Positions 1 through 12,510 of a DNA stretch of 64,000 bases are shown here, piece by piece. Every line of letters begins with the position of its first letter. Position 1 is the first letter of the stretch. Under the pieces are notes generated by a model. That model was not told the origin of the DNA. It saw nothing but the letters and a program-made list of their open reading frames with translations, and did not search any database. This DNA comes from Elephas maximus indicus (taxonomy: Eukaryota > Chordata > Mammalia > Proboscidea > Elephantidae): positions 25,069,866-25,133,865 of the forward strand of contig NC_064846.1 in the NCBI RefSeq assembly GCF_024166365.1, read 5' to 3'. A program made the position numbers and the translations under genes.

Positions 1-332
1 TCATATTATCAGAGTTCCAGAAGGAATGAAGTGTGGTGGAAACAGAATTCAGTGAAATAACGGGTAAAATTTTCCCAAATTTGGCAAAATACATAAACCC
101 ACATTAAAGAGGCCAACTGAATCCCAAATACAAAGACGAAAGAATCCATGCCAAGACACATCAAACTTCTGAAAACCAAAGACAAATAAAAAAATCTTGA
201 AAAAAGTCAGGAGGAAACGATGGCGAACTTATAAGGGAAAAACAATTCAGATAACATAGATTTCTATTCTGAATCCAACCAAGCCAGAAAGAAGTGACAC
301 GTCGTTTTTCAAGTGCTGAAAGAAGTATCAAC
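1..332 (+). mobile_element. Old L1 fragment, ORF1-like region
   Basis: The text follows the L1M/HAL1 ORF1 region: a 'gaaaattttcccaaatttgg' type stretch, then 'ctgaaaaccaaagacaaa', then a 'caagtgctgaaagaa' type motif. It is full of stops and indels, so it is a dead fragment. The right edge is placed where the text switches abruptly to L1 3'-end sequence. Family assignment is from memory of L1 consensus sequences. Confidence 0.6.
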
Positions 333-978
333 ACACATTTTTATAGCAGCTTTATTCATAATTGCCAAAAATTGGAAGGAACCAAGATGTCCTTCAATAG
401 GTGAATGGATAAACAAATTGTTGTACAACCATACAATGTAATATTATTCAGTGATAAAAAGAAACAAGCTAGCAAGCCATGAAAAGACAGAGGAACCTTA
501 AATATATACTTCTAAGTGAAAGAAAGCAGTCCAAAAAAGCTATATACTATATGGTTTCAACTATATGACACTCTGGAAAAGACTAAACCATAGAGTCAGT
601 GAAAGATCAGTGGTTGCCAGGGGTTCACGGAGAAGGTAGAAGGATGAATAGGTGGAACAGCACAGGGCAGGGCATTTGTAGGGCGGTAAAACTATTCTGT
701 ATAATACTGTAATGGTGGACACATGACACTGAGCATTTCTCAAAACTCACAGGGCTATACAACACGAAGAGTAAGCTCTAATGTAAACTATGGACTTTAG
801 TTCATAATAATCCATTAACATAAGTTCAATGATTGCGACAAACGTGCCACAGGAATGCAAGGTGTTAACAGGAGAAACAAAGTAGAAGGAGAGGGGGTAC
901 GTTGGAACTGTCTGTACTTTCTGCACAATTTTTCTGTGAATCTAAAACTGCTCTAAAAAATAAAATCTATTTAAGAAA
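333..978 (+). mobile_element. L1 3'-end fragment
   Basis: The segment opens with the typical end of L1 ORF2 ('gcagctttattcataattgc' and the 'gaatggataaacaaattg' block). It runs through an L1M-type 3' UTR and ends in an A-rich tail with AATAAA near 958-963. There is no coding capacity. It may be the same element as the fragment at 1-332 with an internal deletion. Confidence 0.75.
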
Positions 979-2106
979 ATTGTAAGATCATCTAAAACTC
1001 AAGATGATGACATTTAAAAGCAGGGAGGATAAATGAATCTAAATAGAACTAAGGTTTCCATGCTTCACTGATGCAAGAAACTGTGATTAGGTCACTATGC
1101 ACATTGTAATATCAAGAGCGGCAACAAGAAAACTATACAAAGAAATACAACCGGAAACATATAAATAAATCAAAATTTAACCCTAAATAATGGCCTAGTA
1201 ACTCATAGGAAAGCAAGGGAAAAAAAAAAAAACAGGAACAAGAAGCTGGGGAATCAAACAGAAAACAAATAATAAAATGGCAGACTTAAGCCCTAACATT
1301 TCAATAATTACCTTAAATGTAAATGGTGTAAATAAATCAATTTTGAGGCAGAAATTGATGGAATGGATAAAAGAACACAACACAACTATATGCTGCTTAT
1401 AAAAATTTAGTGACATAGACAGGCAAAAAGTAAAAAGATGAAAAAAGGTATTCCATGCAAATTTATTTTTTATTATTAAAGTGTCTATACTGTACCTAAT
1501 TAAGTAGACTTAAGACTGAAGAAAATTATTGGAGACAAAGAAAGCCAATGCATAATCAAAAAAGGATCAATCCAGCAGGAATATACAACAATCCTAAATG
1601 TGTATGCACCAAACAACAGAGCATCAAAATACATGATGGCAAAAATAATAGAGCTGGAAAGAAAAATAGAAAAGTTCACAATTACAGTTGGAAATTTCAG
1701 CACCTCCTTGCAGCAACTGACAGAGTTACTAGAAAGAAAATCAGCAAGGCTATAGAAGATCTGAACAATACAATCAACCCACAGGATTTAGTTGAAATAT
1801 ATAGAACACTACACCTCATAACAGTAGAATACACTCTTTTTTTTTTTTCAACCACCCACAGAACATTCACCAAGATAGTCCATATCCTGGGCCATAAAAC
1901 AAACTTCAAAAATTTTTAAAGGATTGAAATCATACAGCATGTGTTCTGCAACCACAGCAGCATCAACCTAGAAGTCAGTAACAGAAAGATAACAGAAAAC
2001 TCTAGGAACATTAAGGAACTAAACCGAACTTCTAAATAAGCCACGGGCCAATAAGAAAGTCTCAGGGGAGAAGGAGACATTGAACTCAATGAAAATGCAG
2101 CATATC
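979..2106 (+). mobile_element. L1 fragment: ORF1/ORF2 spacer and endonuclease region
   Basis: At about 1275-1345 the text matches the start of L1 ORF2 (reading roughly as PNISIITLNVNGVNKS), the beginning of the AP-endonuclease domain. Further ORF2 text with many stops continues to about 2106. The element resumes at 2776, so the DNA between is a later insertion. A 123-codon open stretch at 1548-1919 is only a remnant of this reading frame. Confidence 0.75.
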
Positions 2107-2118
2107 AAAACTTGAGTG
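2107..2118 (+). repeat. Left target-site duplication of inserted L1 3' end
   Basis: AAAACTTGAGTG here matches AAAACTTGTGTG at 2776-2787 with one mismatch. The host L1 text reads through cleanly when the DNA between, plus one copy, is removed. Confidence 0.7.
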
Positions 2119-2775
2119 AGGCATCAGTTGGTCTCAACTCACCTGGATCAAAGGAGAATGAAGAACACCAAGGACACAAGGTAATTACAAGCCTAAGAGA
2201 CAGAAAGGGCCACATGATCCAGAGACTACATCAGCCTAAGACCAGAAGAGCTAGATGGTGCCCGGCTACAACCGATGACTGCCCTGACAGGGAACACAAC
2301 ACAGAACCTCTGAGGGAGCAGGGGAGCAGTGGGATGCAGACCCCAAATGCTCATAAGACCAGAGTTAATGGTCTGACTGAGACTAGAAGGACCCGAAAGG
2401 TCACGGTCCCCAGATCTTCTGTTAGTGCAAGACAGGAACCATCCCAAAAGCCAACTCTTCTGACATGGATTAGACTGGACTATAAGATAGAAAATGATAC
2501 TGCTGAAGAGTGAGCTTCTTGGATCAAGTAGACACGTGAGACAATGTGGGCAGCTTCTGTCTGGAGAGGAGATGAGAGGGCAGAGGGGGTCAGAAGCTGG
2601 CCGAATGGACACACAAATAGAGTGGAGGGAAGGAATGTGGTGTCTCATTAGAGGGAGAGTAACTAGGTTTTTTTTTTTTTTTAACTAGGAGCATATAAGG
2701 TGCATACAGGTTTTTGTATGAGAGACTGACTTGATTTGTAAACTTTCACTTAAAGCACATTAAAAAAAATTTTTA
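2119..2775 (+). mobile_element. 5'-truncated afrotherian L1 3' UTR nested in older L1
   Basis: This roughly 657-bp segment is collinear with about 11060-11700, clearly the same family but diverged. Both carry the same 3' UTR text, a 'cttgatttgtaaactttc' type end and an A-rich tail. It interrupts an older L1 and is flanked by a 12-bp duplication. The open frames of 133 and 140 codons on its two strands are not genes. Similarity is by eye. Confidence 0.8.
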
Positions 2776-3915
2776 AAAACTTGTGTGATGCAGCTAAAGC
2801 AGTGCTGAAATGAAGATATATAGCACTGAATGTTTACATTAGAAAAGAGAAAATCAATAATCTAAGGTCCTACCAAAGAAACTAGAAAAAGAAGAGGAAA
2901 ATGAACCAGATGCAAGCAGAGGGGAGGAAAATAATAAAGATAATAGCATTAAAAAAATGAAATTGAAAACAATTTCTCAAAAACACAAACTACCAAATCT
3001 CTACCAAAATGAAATAGATAATTTTAATAGTCTTATAACCGTTAAAGAGTTCATAATTTTAAAAATTCCCGAAAAAGAAATCTGAAGCCCCAGATGGTTT
3101 CACTGGAGAATTCTACTAAAATGTTAAAGAATAATTAGCATCAGTTCTACATAGTCTTTTCCAGAAATGAGAAGAGGAGTAAAAACTCCCCAACTAATTT
3201 TATGAGGCCAGTATTACCCTGATACCAAATCCAGATAAAGACAGTATACAAAAAAGAAAACTACATTTAATTAATCTAGACACACACACAAAAACAAATC
3301 CTCAAAAAATTATTAGCACAGTGAATCCATCAATGTATAAAATAAATTGTACACCATGTCCACATGGAATTTATCAAGCTGATTCAACATTGAAAAATCA
3401 TATGTAATCCACCATATCAATAGGCTAAAAGAAAAATCATATGATTATATCGATTGATGAAGAAAAAGAATTTGACAAACCCCAACACTCATTCATAATT
3501 AAAAGAAAAAAAAACTCAGCAAGTTAGGAATAGAGAGGCACTGCTTCAACTTGAAAAAAAGCATCTACTGAAGACCTACACCTAACATAATCAATGATGA
3601 AAGACTGATTATTTTCCCTCAAAGATCAGGTGAACGATTCAAGGATGTCTCCTCTCGCCACTTTTATTCAACACAGTATTGGAAAATCTAGCCACAATAA
3701 TTAGTCAAGAAAAAGAAATAAAATGCATACGGATTGAAAGCAAGATATAAAACTATCACTACTTGAAAATAACATGATCATATAAATAGAAAATCTCAAG
3801 TAATCTACAAAAAAACCTCCTAGAACTAAAAAATGAGCACATCAAGGTCTCAGAATACAAGAACCACAAAAATCAATCCCATTTCTTTACATTGTCTATG
3901 TTTTATATTCTAAAG
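2776..3915 (+). mobile_element. L1 ORF2 fragment (continuation)
   Basis: L1 ORF2 text resumes after the nested insertion and runs through the linker and reverse transcriptase region (blocks near 2820-2900, 3060-3140, 3340-3480 and 3620-3720). It has frequent stops. It ends at an AfroSINE. Confidence 0.75.
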
Positions 3916-4085
3916 AAAAAAAAAAACCCAAACCCACTGCCGTTGAGTCGATTCCAACTCATAGTGACCCTACAGGACAGAGTAGAACTGCCCCATAGAG
4001 TTTCCAAGGAGCGCCTGGAGGATTTGAACTGCTGACCTCTTGGGTAGCAGCCGTTGAACTTAACCACTACGCCACCAGGGTTTCC
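3916..4085 (-). mobile_element. AfroSINE (tRNA-derived SINE), reverse orientation
   Basis: The element reads on the minus strand from the tRNA-like head ('ggaaaccctggtggcgtagt', with an A-box-like segment) through the body. It ends in the characteristic tail with GAGTCGGAATC/GACT-like blocks and a T-rich end, seen here as an A-run at 3916-3926. Such SINEs are restricted to Afrotheria, so this is direct evidence of lineage. It is about full length. A 65-codon open frame across it is not a gene. Confidence 0.9.
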
Positions 4086-6577
4086 TAAATATAAAGACAC
4101 AGGTTAAAACTAAACAGATGGAAAAAGATATACCACGCTAATACTAACCAAAAGAAAGCTGGACTAGCTGTATTAATTTCAGACAAAGCAGACTTCAGAA
4201 CAAGGAAAATTATCAGAAATAGAAATGGGCAGTATATGACAATAAAGGGGTAAATTCTCCAAAAATACATAACAGTTCTAAATCTGTACACACAACTCAA
4301 CAGTGTCAAAGTACTTGAGACAAAAATTGATGGAATTAAAGGAGAAATAGATGAATCTACTATTATAGTTAGGACTTAACACCCCACTATCAGTAATTGG
4401 TCGATCAAGCAGGCAGAAAATCAGTAAAGCTATTTAGATGACCTGAACAACACTATTAGTCAACTTAGCCTATTTGACATTTATTGAATACTGCATCTAA
4501 CAACCGCATAATTCACATTGTTCTCCAGTGCATATGCAACATTTCACCAAGATAGATCACATGTTGGTCCATAAAAAACACCTTAATAAATTTAAAATAA
4601 TTGAAATCATACAAAGTATGTTCTCAGATCACAATGAAATTAAACTAGAAATCAATAACAGAATGATAAACTGGAAATTCCCAAATATTTGGAAATTAAA
4701 CAACACACTTATAAAAACCCATGATTCAAAAAAGAAATCTCAAGAGAAATTTTAAAAATATTTTAAGCTAAATGAAACTGAAAATTCAACTTAACAAAGT
4801 TGGTGGCATGCAGAAAAAGCAGTATTTACAGGGAATTTTATAGCATTAATGCATATATTCAAAAATTTTTTCAAAAATCTAAAATCAAGAATCTAAGGTT
4901 CCACCCTAGGAAACTAGAGAAAGAAGAACAAATTAAGCATAAAATAAGCAGAAGAAATTAAGTAATAAAAAAGAGCAGAAATTGATGATATTGAAAACAG
5001 GAAAACACTAGACAAAATCAATGAAACCAAAATCTGATTCTTGAAAAGGGCCAATAAAACGGATAAAGCTATAGCCAGACTCACCAAGAAAAGAAGAGAG
5101 AAGATGCACGTTATGAATACCAAAAATAAAAGAACAGTTATCACTACTGATTCTGTAAACATTAAAAAGATAATAAGGGAATACGACAAGCCACTCTATG
5201 CCCACAAATCTGATAACTTAGATGAAATGAACTAATTCTTTGAAAGATATTCAAAGAAAGAGAAATAGATAATATGAATAGCCCTATACCTATTAAAGAA
5301 ATTGAATCAATAATTAAAAATCTTTCTTAAAAAAAAAAGCATCAGACCCAGATGGTTTCACTAGGAATTCTATCAAACATTTAAAAACTAAATAATACCA
5401 ATTCTTCATCATCTCTTCCAGAAAGTAGGAGCTTAGAAAACACTTCCTGGCTCATTCTATGAGTTCAGCATTATTCTTATACCAAAATCGATAAAGACAT
5501 CACAAAAAATGAAAACAACAGACCAAAATATCTCATAAACGTAGACGCAAAAATCCCCAGCAAGATAGTTAGCAAATTGAAATTAATGAATTATAAAAAG
5601 AATTATATACCATGATCCAGTGGGATTTATTTCAGGTATGCAAGGCTGGCTTAGCACTCAAAAATAAGTTAATATAATCCATCTTTTCAACAGATTGAAG
5701 AAGAAAAATTGTATGATCGTATCAGTAGATGCAGAAAAAGCATTTGACAAAATCCAACACCCGTTCATGATAAAAACTTTCAGCAAACTAGGAATAGAAG
5801 GGAACTTCCTCTACCCGATAAAGAACACCTACAAAAAAAAAAAAAAAAACCTCTACAATTGACTTCATATTTAATGGTGAGAAACTAGATGCTTTCTAGT
5901 AAGACTGGGAACAAGGCAAGGATATCCTTTCTCACTACTCCTATTCAATATTGTGCTAGAAATCATAGGTAACACAATAAGCCAAAAAATAAACAAATAA
6001 ATAAGAAAGAAAAAGAAAAGGCACTCATATTGGAAAGAAAGAACTAAAACTACCTTTATTCACAAACGACAGCAACATCTATGTAGAAAATCCCAAAGAA
6101 TCTGCAAAAAAAAAACCCTGAAACTAATAAGCAAGTATAGCAAAAGAAGCAAGATACAAGGTCAATATGCAAAAATCTATTGCTTTCCTATATACTAGCA
6201 ATGAGCAATTGACATTGATTGGAAATAAAATGCAATACAGTTGATAAGAGCACTAAAAATGCAGTATTTAAGTATAATTTTTAAAAATATGTCCAGGATC
6301 TATGTACAGAAAACTACAGAACACTGAAGAAAGAATTCAAAGAAGATCGAAATAAATTGAGATATATTCTGTGTTTATGGACTGAAAGACTCAATGTTGT
6401 TAAATTTGGCTATCTATTCAACATAATCTAAATCAAAATCCGAGGGAGGCATTTTATATTTATCAACAAGGTGACTAAAATTTACAGGGAAAGGTAAAGG
6501 ACCTAGAATAACCAGCACAATACTGAACAAAGTTGAAGAAGTCACATTACTCAATTTTAAGACTTACTATGAAGCTA
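4086..6577 (+). mobile_element. Degenerate L1 ORF2 (endonuclease to reverse transcriptase)
   Basis: The text follows L1 ORF2 from the endonuclease region (about 4130-4330) through 'NTKNKRTVITTDSVN'-like linker text (5041-5235) to the reverse transcriptase region (5560-6560). Many stops and frameshifts mean no function is possible. It ends at 6577, where RTE sequence starts. L1 3'-end text at 12927-13062 may be its far end. Confidence 0.8.
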
Positions 6578-9500
6578 CCCCCACACCTCTGTCAGTTTGT
6601 CATACTATGGTGGCTTGCTTGTTGCTATGATGCTGGAAGTTAAGCCACCAGAATTCAAATACAAGCAGGGTCCCCCAGAGTGGACAGGTTTCAGCAAAGC
6701 ATCCAGACTAAGGCACACTAGGAAAAAGGGCCTAGCAGTCTACTTCTAAAAAAAATTAGCCAGTGAAAACCTTATGAATAGCAGCATTGTCTGATATAGC
6801 ACAGGAAGATGAGCATCTCAGGTTGGAAGGGGCTCAAAATAAGACTGGGGAAAAGCTGCCTCTTGAAAGTAGAGTCGACCTTAATGATGTGGATGCAGTA
6901 AACCTTTCAGTACCTTCATTTGCTGATGAGGCACAACTCAAAATGAAAAGAAACACCTGCAAACATCCGTTAGTAATAGAAATGTAGAATGTACGAAGTA
7001 TGAATCTAGGAAAACTGGAAATCATCAAAAAAGAAATGGAACACATAAAGATTGATATCCTAAGCATTAGTCAGCTGAAATGGACTGGTTTGGCCATTTC
7101 GAATCAGGTAACCACATGGTATGCGGTGCCGGGAACAACAAATTGAAGAAGAGTGGCATCACATTCATTGTCAAAAAGAACATTTCGAGATCTATCCTGA
7201 AGAAAAACACTGTCAGCAACAGGATAATATCCATAAAAGGATATTATCTTCCTACAAGGAAGACCAATTATTACAACTATTATTCAAATTTACACACCAA
7301 CCACTAAGGTCAAAGATGAAGAAACAGAAGATTTTTACCAACTTCCGCAGTCAGAAATTGATCAAACACAATCAAGACGCACTGATAATCACTGGTAACT
7401 GGAATGCAGAAGTGGAGAAACAAAGAAGGATAGGTAGTTGAAAAACATGGCCTTGGTGTTAGAAATGATTTCGAGGATCACATGGCAGATTTTTGCAATA
7501 CCTTTATTCAACAACATAAACGGCGACAATTTCGTCACTGGATGGAAAAAAAAAGAAATCACATAGACTAAATCTGTGGAAAGATATGATGGAAAGGCTC
7601 AGTATCATCAGTCAGAACAAGGCCAGGAGCTGACTGCAGAACAGACTATCAATTGCTCATATGCAAGTTCCAGTTCAAGCTGAAGAAAATTAGAACAAGT
7701 CCATAGAAGCCAAATTACGACCTTCAGTATCTCCCACCCAAATTTAGAGACCATCTCAAGAATACATTTGATGCATTGAACACTAACGAACAAAAACCAG
7801 ATGAGTTGTGTAATGACATCAAGGCCATCATACGTGAAAAAAAACTAGGGGTCATTTAAAAAACGGGAAGGAAAGAAAAGACCAAAATAAATGGATGTCA
7901 GAAGAGACTCTGAAACTTGCTGTTGAATGTAGAGTAGCTAAAGTGAAAGGAAGAAATGATGAAGTAAAAGAGCTGGACAGAAGATTTCAAAGGGTAGCTC
8001 AAGAAGACGAAGTAAAGTATTATAATAATAAGCTGTGCAAAGACCTGGAGTTAGAAAACCAAAAGGAAAGAACACGTTCAGCATTGCTCAAGCTGAAATA
8101 CCGAAGAAAAAATTCAAGCCTCGAGCTGCCATAGTGAAGGATTTTATGAGAAAAATATTGAACAAAGCAGGAACATCAAAAGAAGATGGAAGGAATACAC
8201 GGAGTCACTGTAAGGAAAGGAATTGGTCAACATTCAACTATTTCAGGAGGTAACATATGATCAAGAACTGATGGTACTGAAGGAAGAATTCCACGCAGCA
8301 CTGGAAGCATTGTCGAAATACAAGGCTCCAGGAATTGATGGAATATCAAATGAGAGGTTTCAAAAAACAGATGCACCACTGGTGCTCACTCATTTATGCC
8401 AAGAAATTGAAAGAAACTTCATCGCCAATCAATATAGGAAGAGATCCATATTTGTGCCTAATCCAAAGAAAGGTGATCCAACTGAATGAGGAAATTACAG
8501 AACAATATCATCAGTATCACACACAAGTAAAATTTTGCTGAAGATCATTCGAAAGCAGCTGCAGCAGTACATAGACAGGGAACTGCCAGAAATTCAAGTA
8601 GATTCAAAAGAGGCCATGAAACCAGAGATATCATTGCTGATGTCCGATGGATCCTGGCTGAAAGCAGAGAATATCAGAAAGAAGTTTACCTGTGTTTTGT
8701 TGACTATGCAAAGGTATTCTGCTGTGTGGATCATAACAAATTATGGATAACATTGCAAAGAATGAGAATTCCACAACACTTAATTGTGTTCATAAGGAAC
8801 CTGTACATAGACCAAGAAGAAGTTGTTCGAACAGAACAAGGGGATACTTTGTGGTTAAAGTCCGGAAAGGTATGAGTCAGAGGTGTATCCTTTCACCATA
8901 CTTATTCAATCTGTATGCTGAGCAAATAGTCTGAGAAGCCAGACTATATGAAGAAGAACGGGGTATCAGGATTGGAGGAAGGCTCATTAAGAACCTGTGA
9001 TACGCAGATGACACAACCTTGCTTGCTCAAAGTGAAGAGGTCTTGAAGCACTTACTGATGAAGATCAAAGACTACAGTCTTCAATATGGATTACACCTCA
9101 ATATAAAAAAAAAAGATCCTCTTAACTGGACCAATAAATAACATCATAATAAATGGAGAAAAGATTCAAATTGTCAAGGATTTCATTTTACTCCGATCCA
9201 CAAGCAACACCCATGGAAGCAGAGGTCAAGAAATCAAAGGACACATTGCATTGGGCAAATCTGCTGCAAAACACCTCTTTAAAATGTTGAAAAGCAAAGA
9301 TGTCACTTTGAGGACTAGGGTGCACCTGACCCAAGCCATGATATTTTCAATCGCCTCATATGTGTGGGAAAGCAGGACAATGAATAAGGAAGACCAAAGA
9401 AGAATTAATGCCTTTGAATTGTGGTGTTGGTGAAGAATATTGAATACACCATGGACTGCCAAAAGAATGAACAAATCTTTCTTGGAAGAAGTACAACCAG

Positions 9501-9670
9501 AATGCTCCTTAGAGGCAAGGATGGTGAGACTTCGTCTCACATACTTTGGACATGTTATCAGGAGGGACCAGTCCCTGGAGAAGGACATCATGCTTGGCAA
9601 TGTAGAGGGTCAGAGAAAAAGAAGACCATCAGAGAGATGGACTATTGCTCAGCATACAGATCGAATAAGT
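6578..9670 (+). mobile_element. RTE (BovB-like) LINE, afrotherian type, copy 1, inactive
   Basis: This nearly full-length RTE element has a 5' region (6578-6980), endonuclease text starting with a 'NVRSMNLGKLE' type motif (about 6985-7080), a linker (7600-8200) and a reverse transcriptase (8280-9030) with a YADD active-site motif at 9001-9012. A TGA lies directly before YADD and many other stops and frameshifts break the frame. The C-terminal region (9370-9660) has the conserved 'ELWCW' type motif. The 3' tail is missing: the copy stops near 9670, where a second RTE begins in inverted orientation. Confidence 0.9.
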
Positions 9671-10486
9671 ATGGTGAAAGGATACAATCCTAACGCACAT
9701 CTTTCCTAACTTTAAACCACGCAATATCCCATTGTTCTGCTCCAACAACGATTCCCTCTTAGTCACTGTACAGGTTCCTCATGAGCACAGTTAAGTGTTG
9801 TGTAATTCCCATTCTTTGCAACGTTATCCATAATTTGTTGTGATCCACACAGTGGAAAACCTTTGCATAGTCAATATAACACAGGTAAACATCTTTCTAA
9901 TATTCTCTGCTTTCAGCCAGGATCAATCTAACATCAGCAATGATATCCATGGTTCCACGGCCTCTTCCAAATCCAGCCTGAATTTCTGACAATCCCCTGT
10001 CGATGTACTGCTGCAGTTGCTTTTGAATGAACTTCAGCAAAATTTTACTTGCGTGTGATATTATTGATATTGTTCTGTAATTTCCTCATTCAGTTGGATC
10101 ACCTTTCTTTGGAATAGACATAAATATGGATCTCTTCCAGTCAGTTGGCCAGGTAGCTGTCCTCCAAATTTCTTGGCATAGACGAGTGAGCACTTCCAGC
10201 AATGCGTCTGTTTGTTGAAACATCTCAGTTGGTATTCCATCAATTCCTGGAGCCTTGTTTTTTCCCAATGTCTTCTGTGCAGCTTGGACTTTCTCCAGTA
10301 CCATCAATTCTTGATCACATGCTACTTTCTGAAATGACTGAATGTCGACCAATTCTTTTTGGTATAGTCACTCTGTGTATTCCTTCCATCTTCTTTTGAT
10401 GCTTCCTGTGTTGTTCAGTACTTTGACCATAGACTCCTCACTATTGCAACTCGAGACTTGAATTTTTTCTTCATTTCTTTCAGCTT
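9671..10486 (-). mobile_element. RTE copy 2, inverted 5' portion (reverse transcriptase part)
   Basis: Reverse-complement text matches copy 1 from about 8895 back to about 8110 (reverse transcriptase region). It is interrupted at 10487 by an L1 3' end and continues at 11733. With the forward-oriented segment 12511-12926 it makes one element with a 5' inversion. Confidence 0.85.
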
Positions 10487-10502
10487 AAAAATGCCAAGCA
10501 TG
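10487..10502 (+). repeat. Left target-site duplication of L1 in RTE
   Basis: AAAAATGCCAAGCATG here pairs with AAAAATGCGGAGCATG at 11717-11732 (14 of 16 identical). Both lie at the same point of the interrupted RTE text. Confidence 0.8.
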
Positions 10503-11716
10503 CAACGGATGAATGGATAAATAAATTGTGGTATATTCACACGATGGAATACTACACATCGATAAAGAACAATAATTAATCCGTGAAAGAGTTCATAACA
10601 TGGACGAACCTGGAAGGCATTAGGCTGAGTGAAATTAGTCAGTTGCAAAAGGACAAATATTGTATGAGACCACTATTGTAAGAACTAGAGAAATAGTTTA
10701 AACAGAGAAGAAAATATTCTTTAATGGTTACGAGAGCAGGGAGGGAGGGAGGGAGAGGGGTTTTCACTAATTAGATAGTAAAAAAAAAATAGTAGACAAG
10801 AACTATTTTAGGTGGAGGGAAAGACAACACACAATACAGGAGAGGTCAGCACAACTGGGCTAAACCAAAGGCAAAGAAGTTTCCTGAATAAACTGAATGG
10901 TTCGAAGGCCAGCGTAGCAGGGGCAGGGGTTTGGGGACTATGGTTTCAGGGGACATCTAAGTCAATTGGCATAATAAAGTCTATTAAGAAAACGTTCTGC
11001 ATCCCACTTTGGAAAGCGGCATCTGGGGTCTTAAACGCTAGCAAGAGGCCATCTAAGATGCATCAATTGGTCTCAATTCACCTGGAGCAAAGGAAAATGA
11101 AAAACACAAAAGACACAAGGTAGTTATGAGCCCAAGAGACAGAAAGGGCCACATAAACCAGAGACTACAATCAGCCTGAGACCAGAAGAATTAGACGGTG
11201 CCTGGCTACAACCGATGACTGCCCTGACAGTGAACAAAACAAAGAGCCCCTGAGGGAGCAGGAGACATGTGGGATGCAGATCTCAAATTCTCATAAAAAG
11301 ACCAGACGTAATGGTCTGACTGAGACTAGAAGGACCCCAGAGGTCATGGTCCCCAGACCTTCTGTTAGCGCAAGACAGGAACCATTCCCAAACTCTTCAG
11401 ACAGGGATTGGATTAGGCTATGGGATAGAAAATGATACTGGTAAGGAGTGAGCTTCTTGGATCAAGTAGACACATGAGACTATGTGGGAGCTCCTGTCTG
11501 GAGGGGAGATGAGAGGGTAGAGGGGGTCAGAAGCTGGCCGAATGGACACAAAAACAGAAAGTGGAGGGAAGGAGTGTGCTGTCTCATTGGGGGAAGAGCA
11601 AGAAGTATATAGGAAGGTGTATATAAATTTTTGTATGAGAGATAGACTTGATTTGTAAACTTTCGTTTAAAGCACAATAAAGATTTTTTTTTTAATTCTA
11701 AAAAATAAAGTCTTAA
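10503..11716 (+). mobile_element. 5'-truncated afrotherian L1 3' end inserted in RTE
   Basis: The segment starts in the very end of L1 ORF2 ('gaatggataaataaattgtg' and following), passes through a G-rich tract (10738-10760) and continues through the lineage's L1 3' UTR. It ends with AATAAA near 11682 and an A-rich tail. The second half matches 2119-2775. Duplicated RTE sequence flanks it. No open reading frame remains. Confidence 0.85.
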
Positions 11717-11732
11717 AAAAATGCGGAGCATG

Positions 11733-12510
11733 TTCTTACCTTTTGGTTTCTAACTCCAGGTCTTTGCACATGTTGTTATGATGCTTTGTCTTCTCAAGAT
11801 GCCCTTTGAAATCTTCTGTTCAGCTCTTTTACTTTGTCATTTCTTTCGTTCACTTTGTCTACTGTGTGTTCAACAACAAGTTTCAGAGTCTCTTCTGACA
11901 TCCATTTTGATCTTTTATTTCCCTCCTGTCTTTTTAATGACCTCTTGCTTTCTTCATGTATAATGTCCTTGATGTCATTCCACAACTCGTCTGATCGTCG
12001 GTCATTAGTGTTCAATGCATCAAATCTATTATTGAGATGGTCTCTAAATTCAGGTGGTATATACTCAAGGTTGAACTTTGATTCTCATGGACTTGCTCTG
12101 ATTTTCTTCAGTTTCAACTTGAACTTGAATATAATCAATTGATGGTCTGTTCCGCAGTCGGCTCCTGGCCTTGTTCTGACTGGTGATATTAAGCTTTTCC
12201 ATCGTCTCTTTCCACAGATGTAGTCAATTTGATTCCTGTGTATTGCATCCAGGGAGGTCTACATGTATAGTCGCCATTTATGTTGTTGATAAAAAGTATT
12301 TGCAATGAAGAAGTCATTGGTCTTGCAAAATTTTATCATGCGGCCTCTGGCATCATTTCTATCGCCCAGGCCTTATTTTCCAGCTACTGACCCTTCTTCT
12401 TTGTTTCCCACTTTTGCATTCCAATCACCGGTAATTACCAGTGCATCCTAATTGCATGTTCAATCAATTTCAGACTGCAGTAGTGTTGTTTTCAATCTCC
12501 TTATATGCAT
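11733..12510 (-). mobile_element. RTE copy 2, inverted 5' portion (endonuclease and linker part)
   Basis: The reverse-complement text continues copy 2 from the linker back into the endonuclease region, equivalent to about 8060 down to 7350 of copy 1. At about 12511 it switches abruptly to forward-oriented RTE 3'-end text. Confidence 0.85.

Noticed and set aside
1548..1919. 123-codon plus-strand open frame
   Set aside because: Remnant of L1 ORF2 endonuclease text inside a broken L1 copy.
6787..9709. Series of open frames of 60-106 codons
   Set aside because: Pieces of the decayed RTE LINE open reading frame. Stops, including one just before the YADD motif, exclude function.
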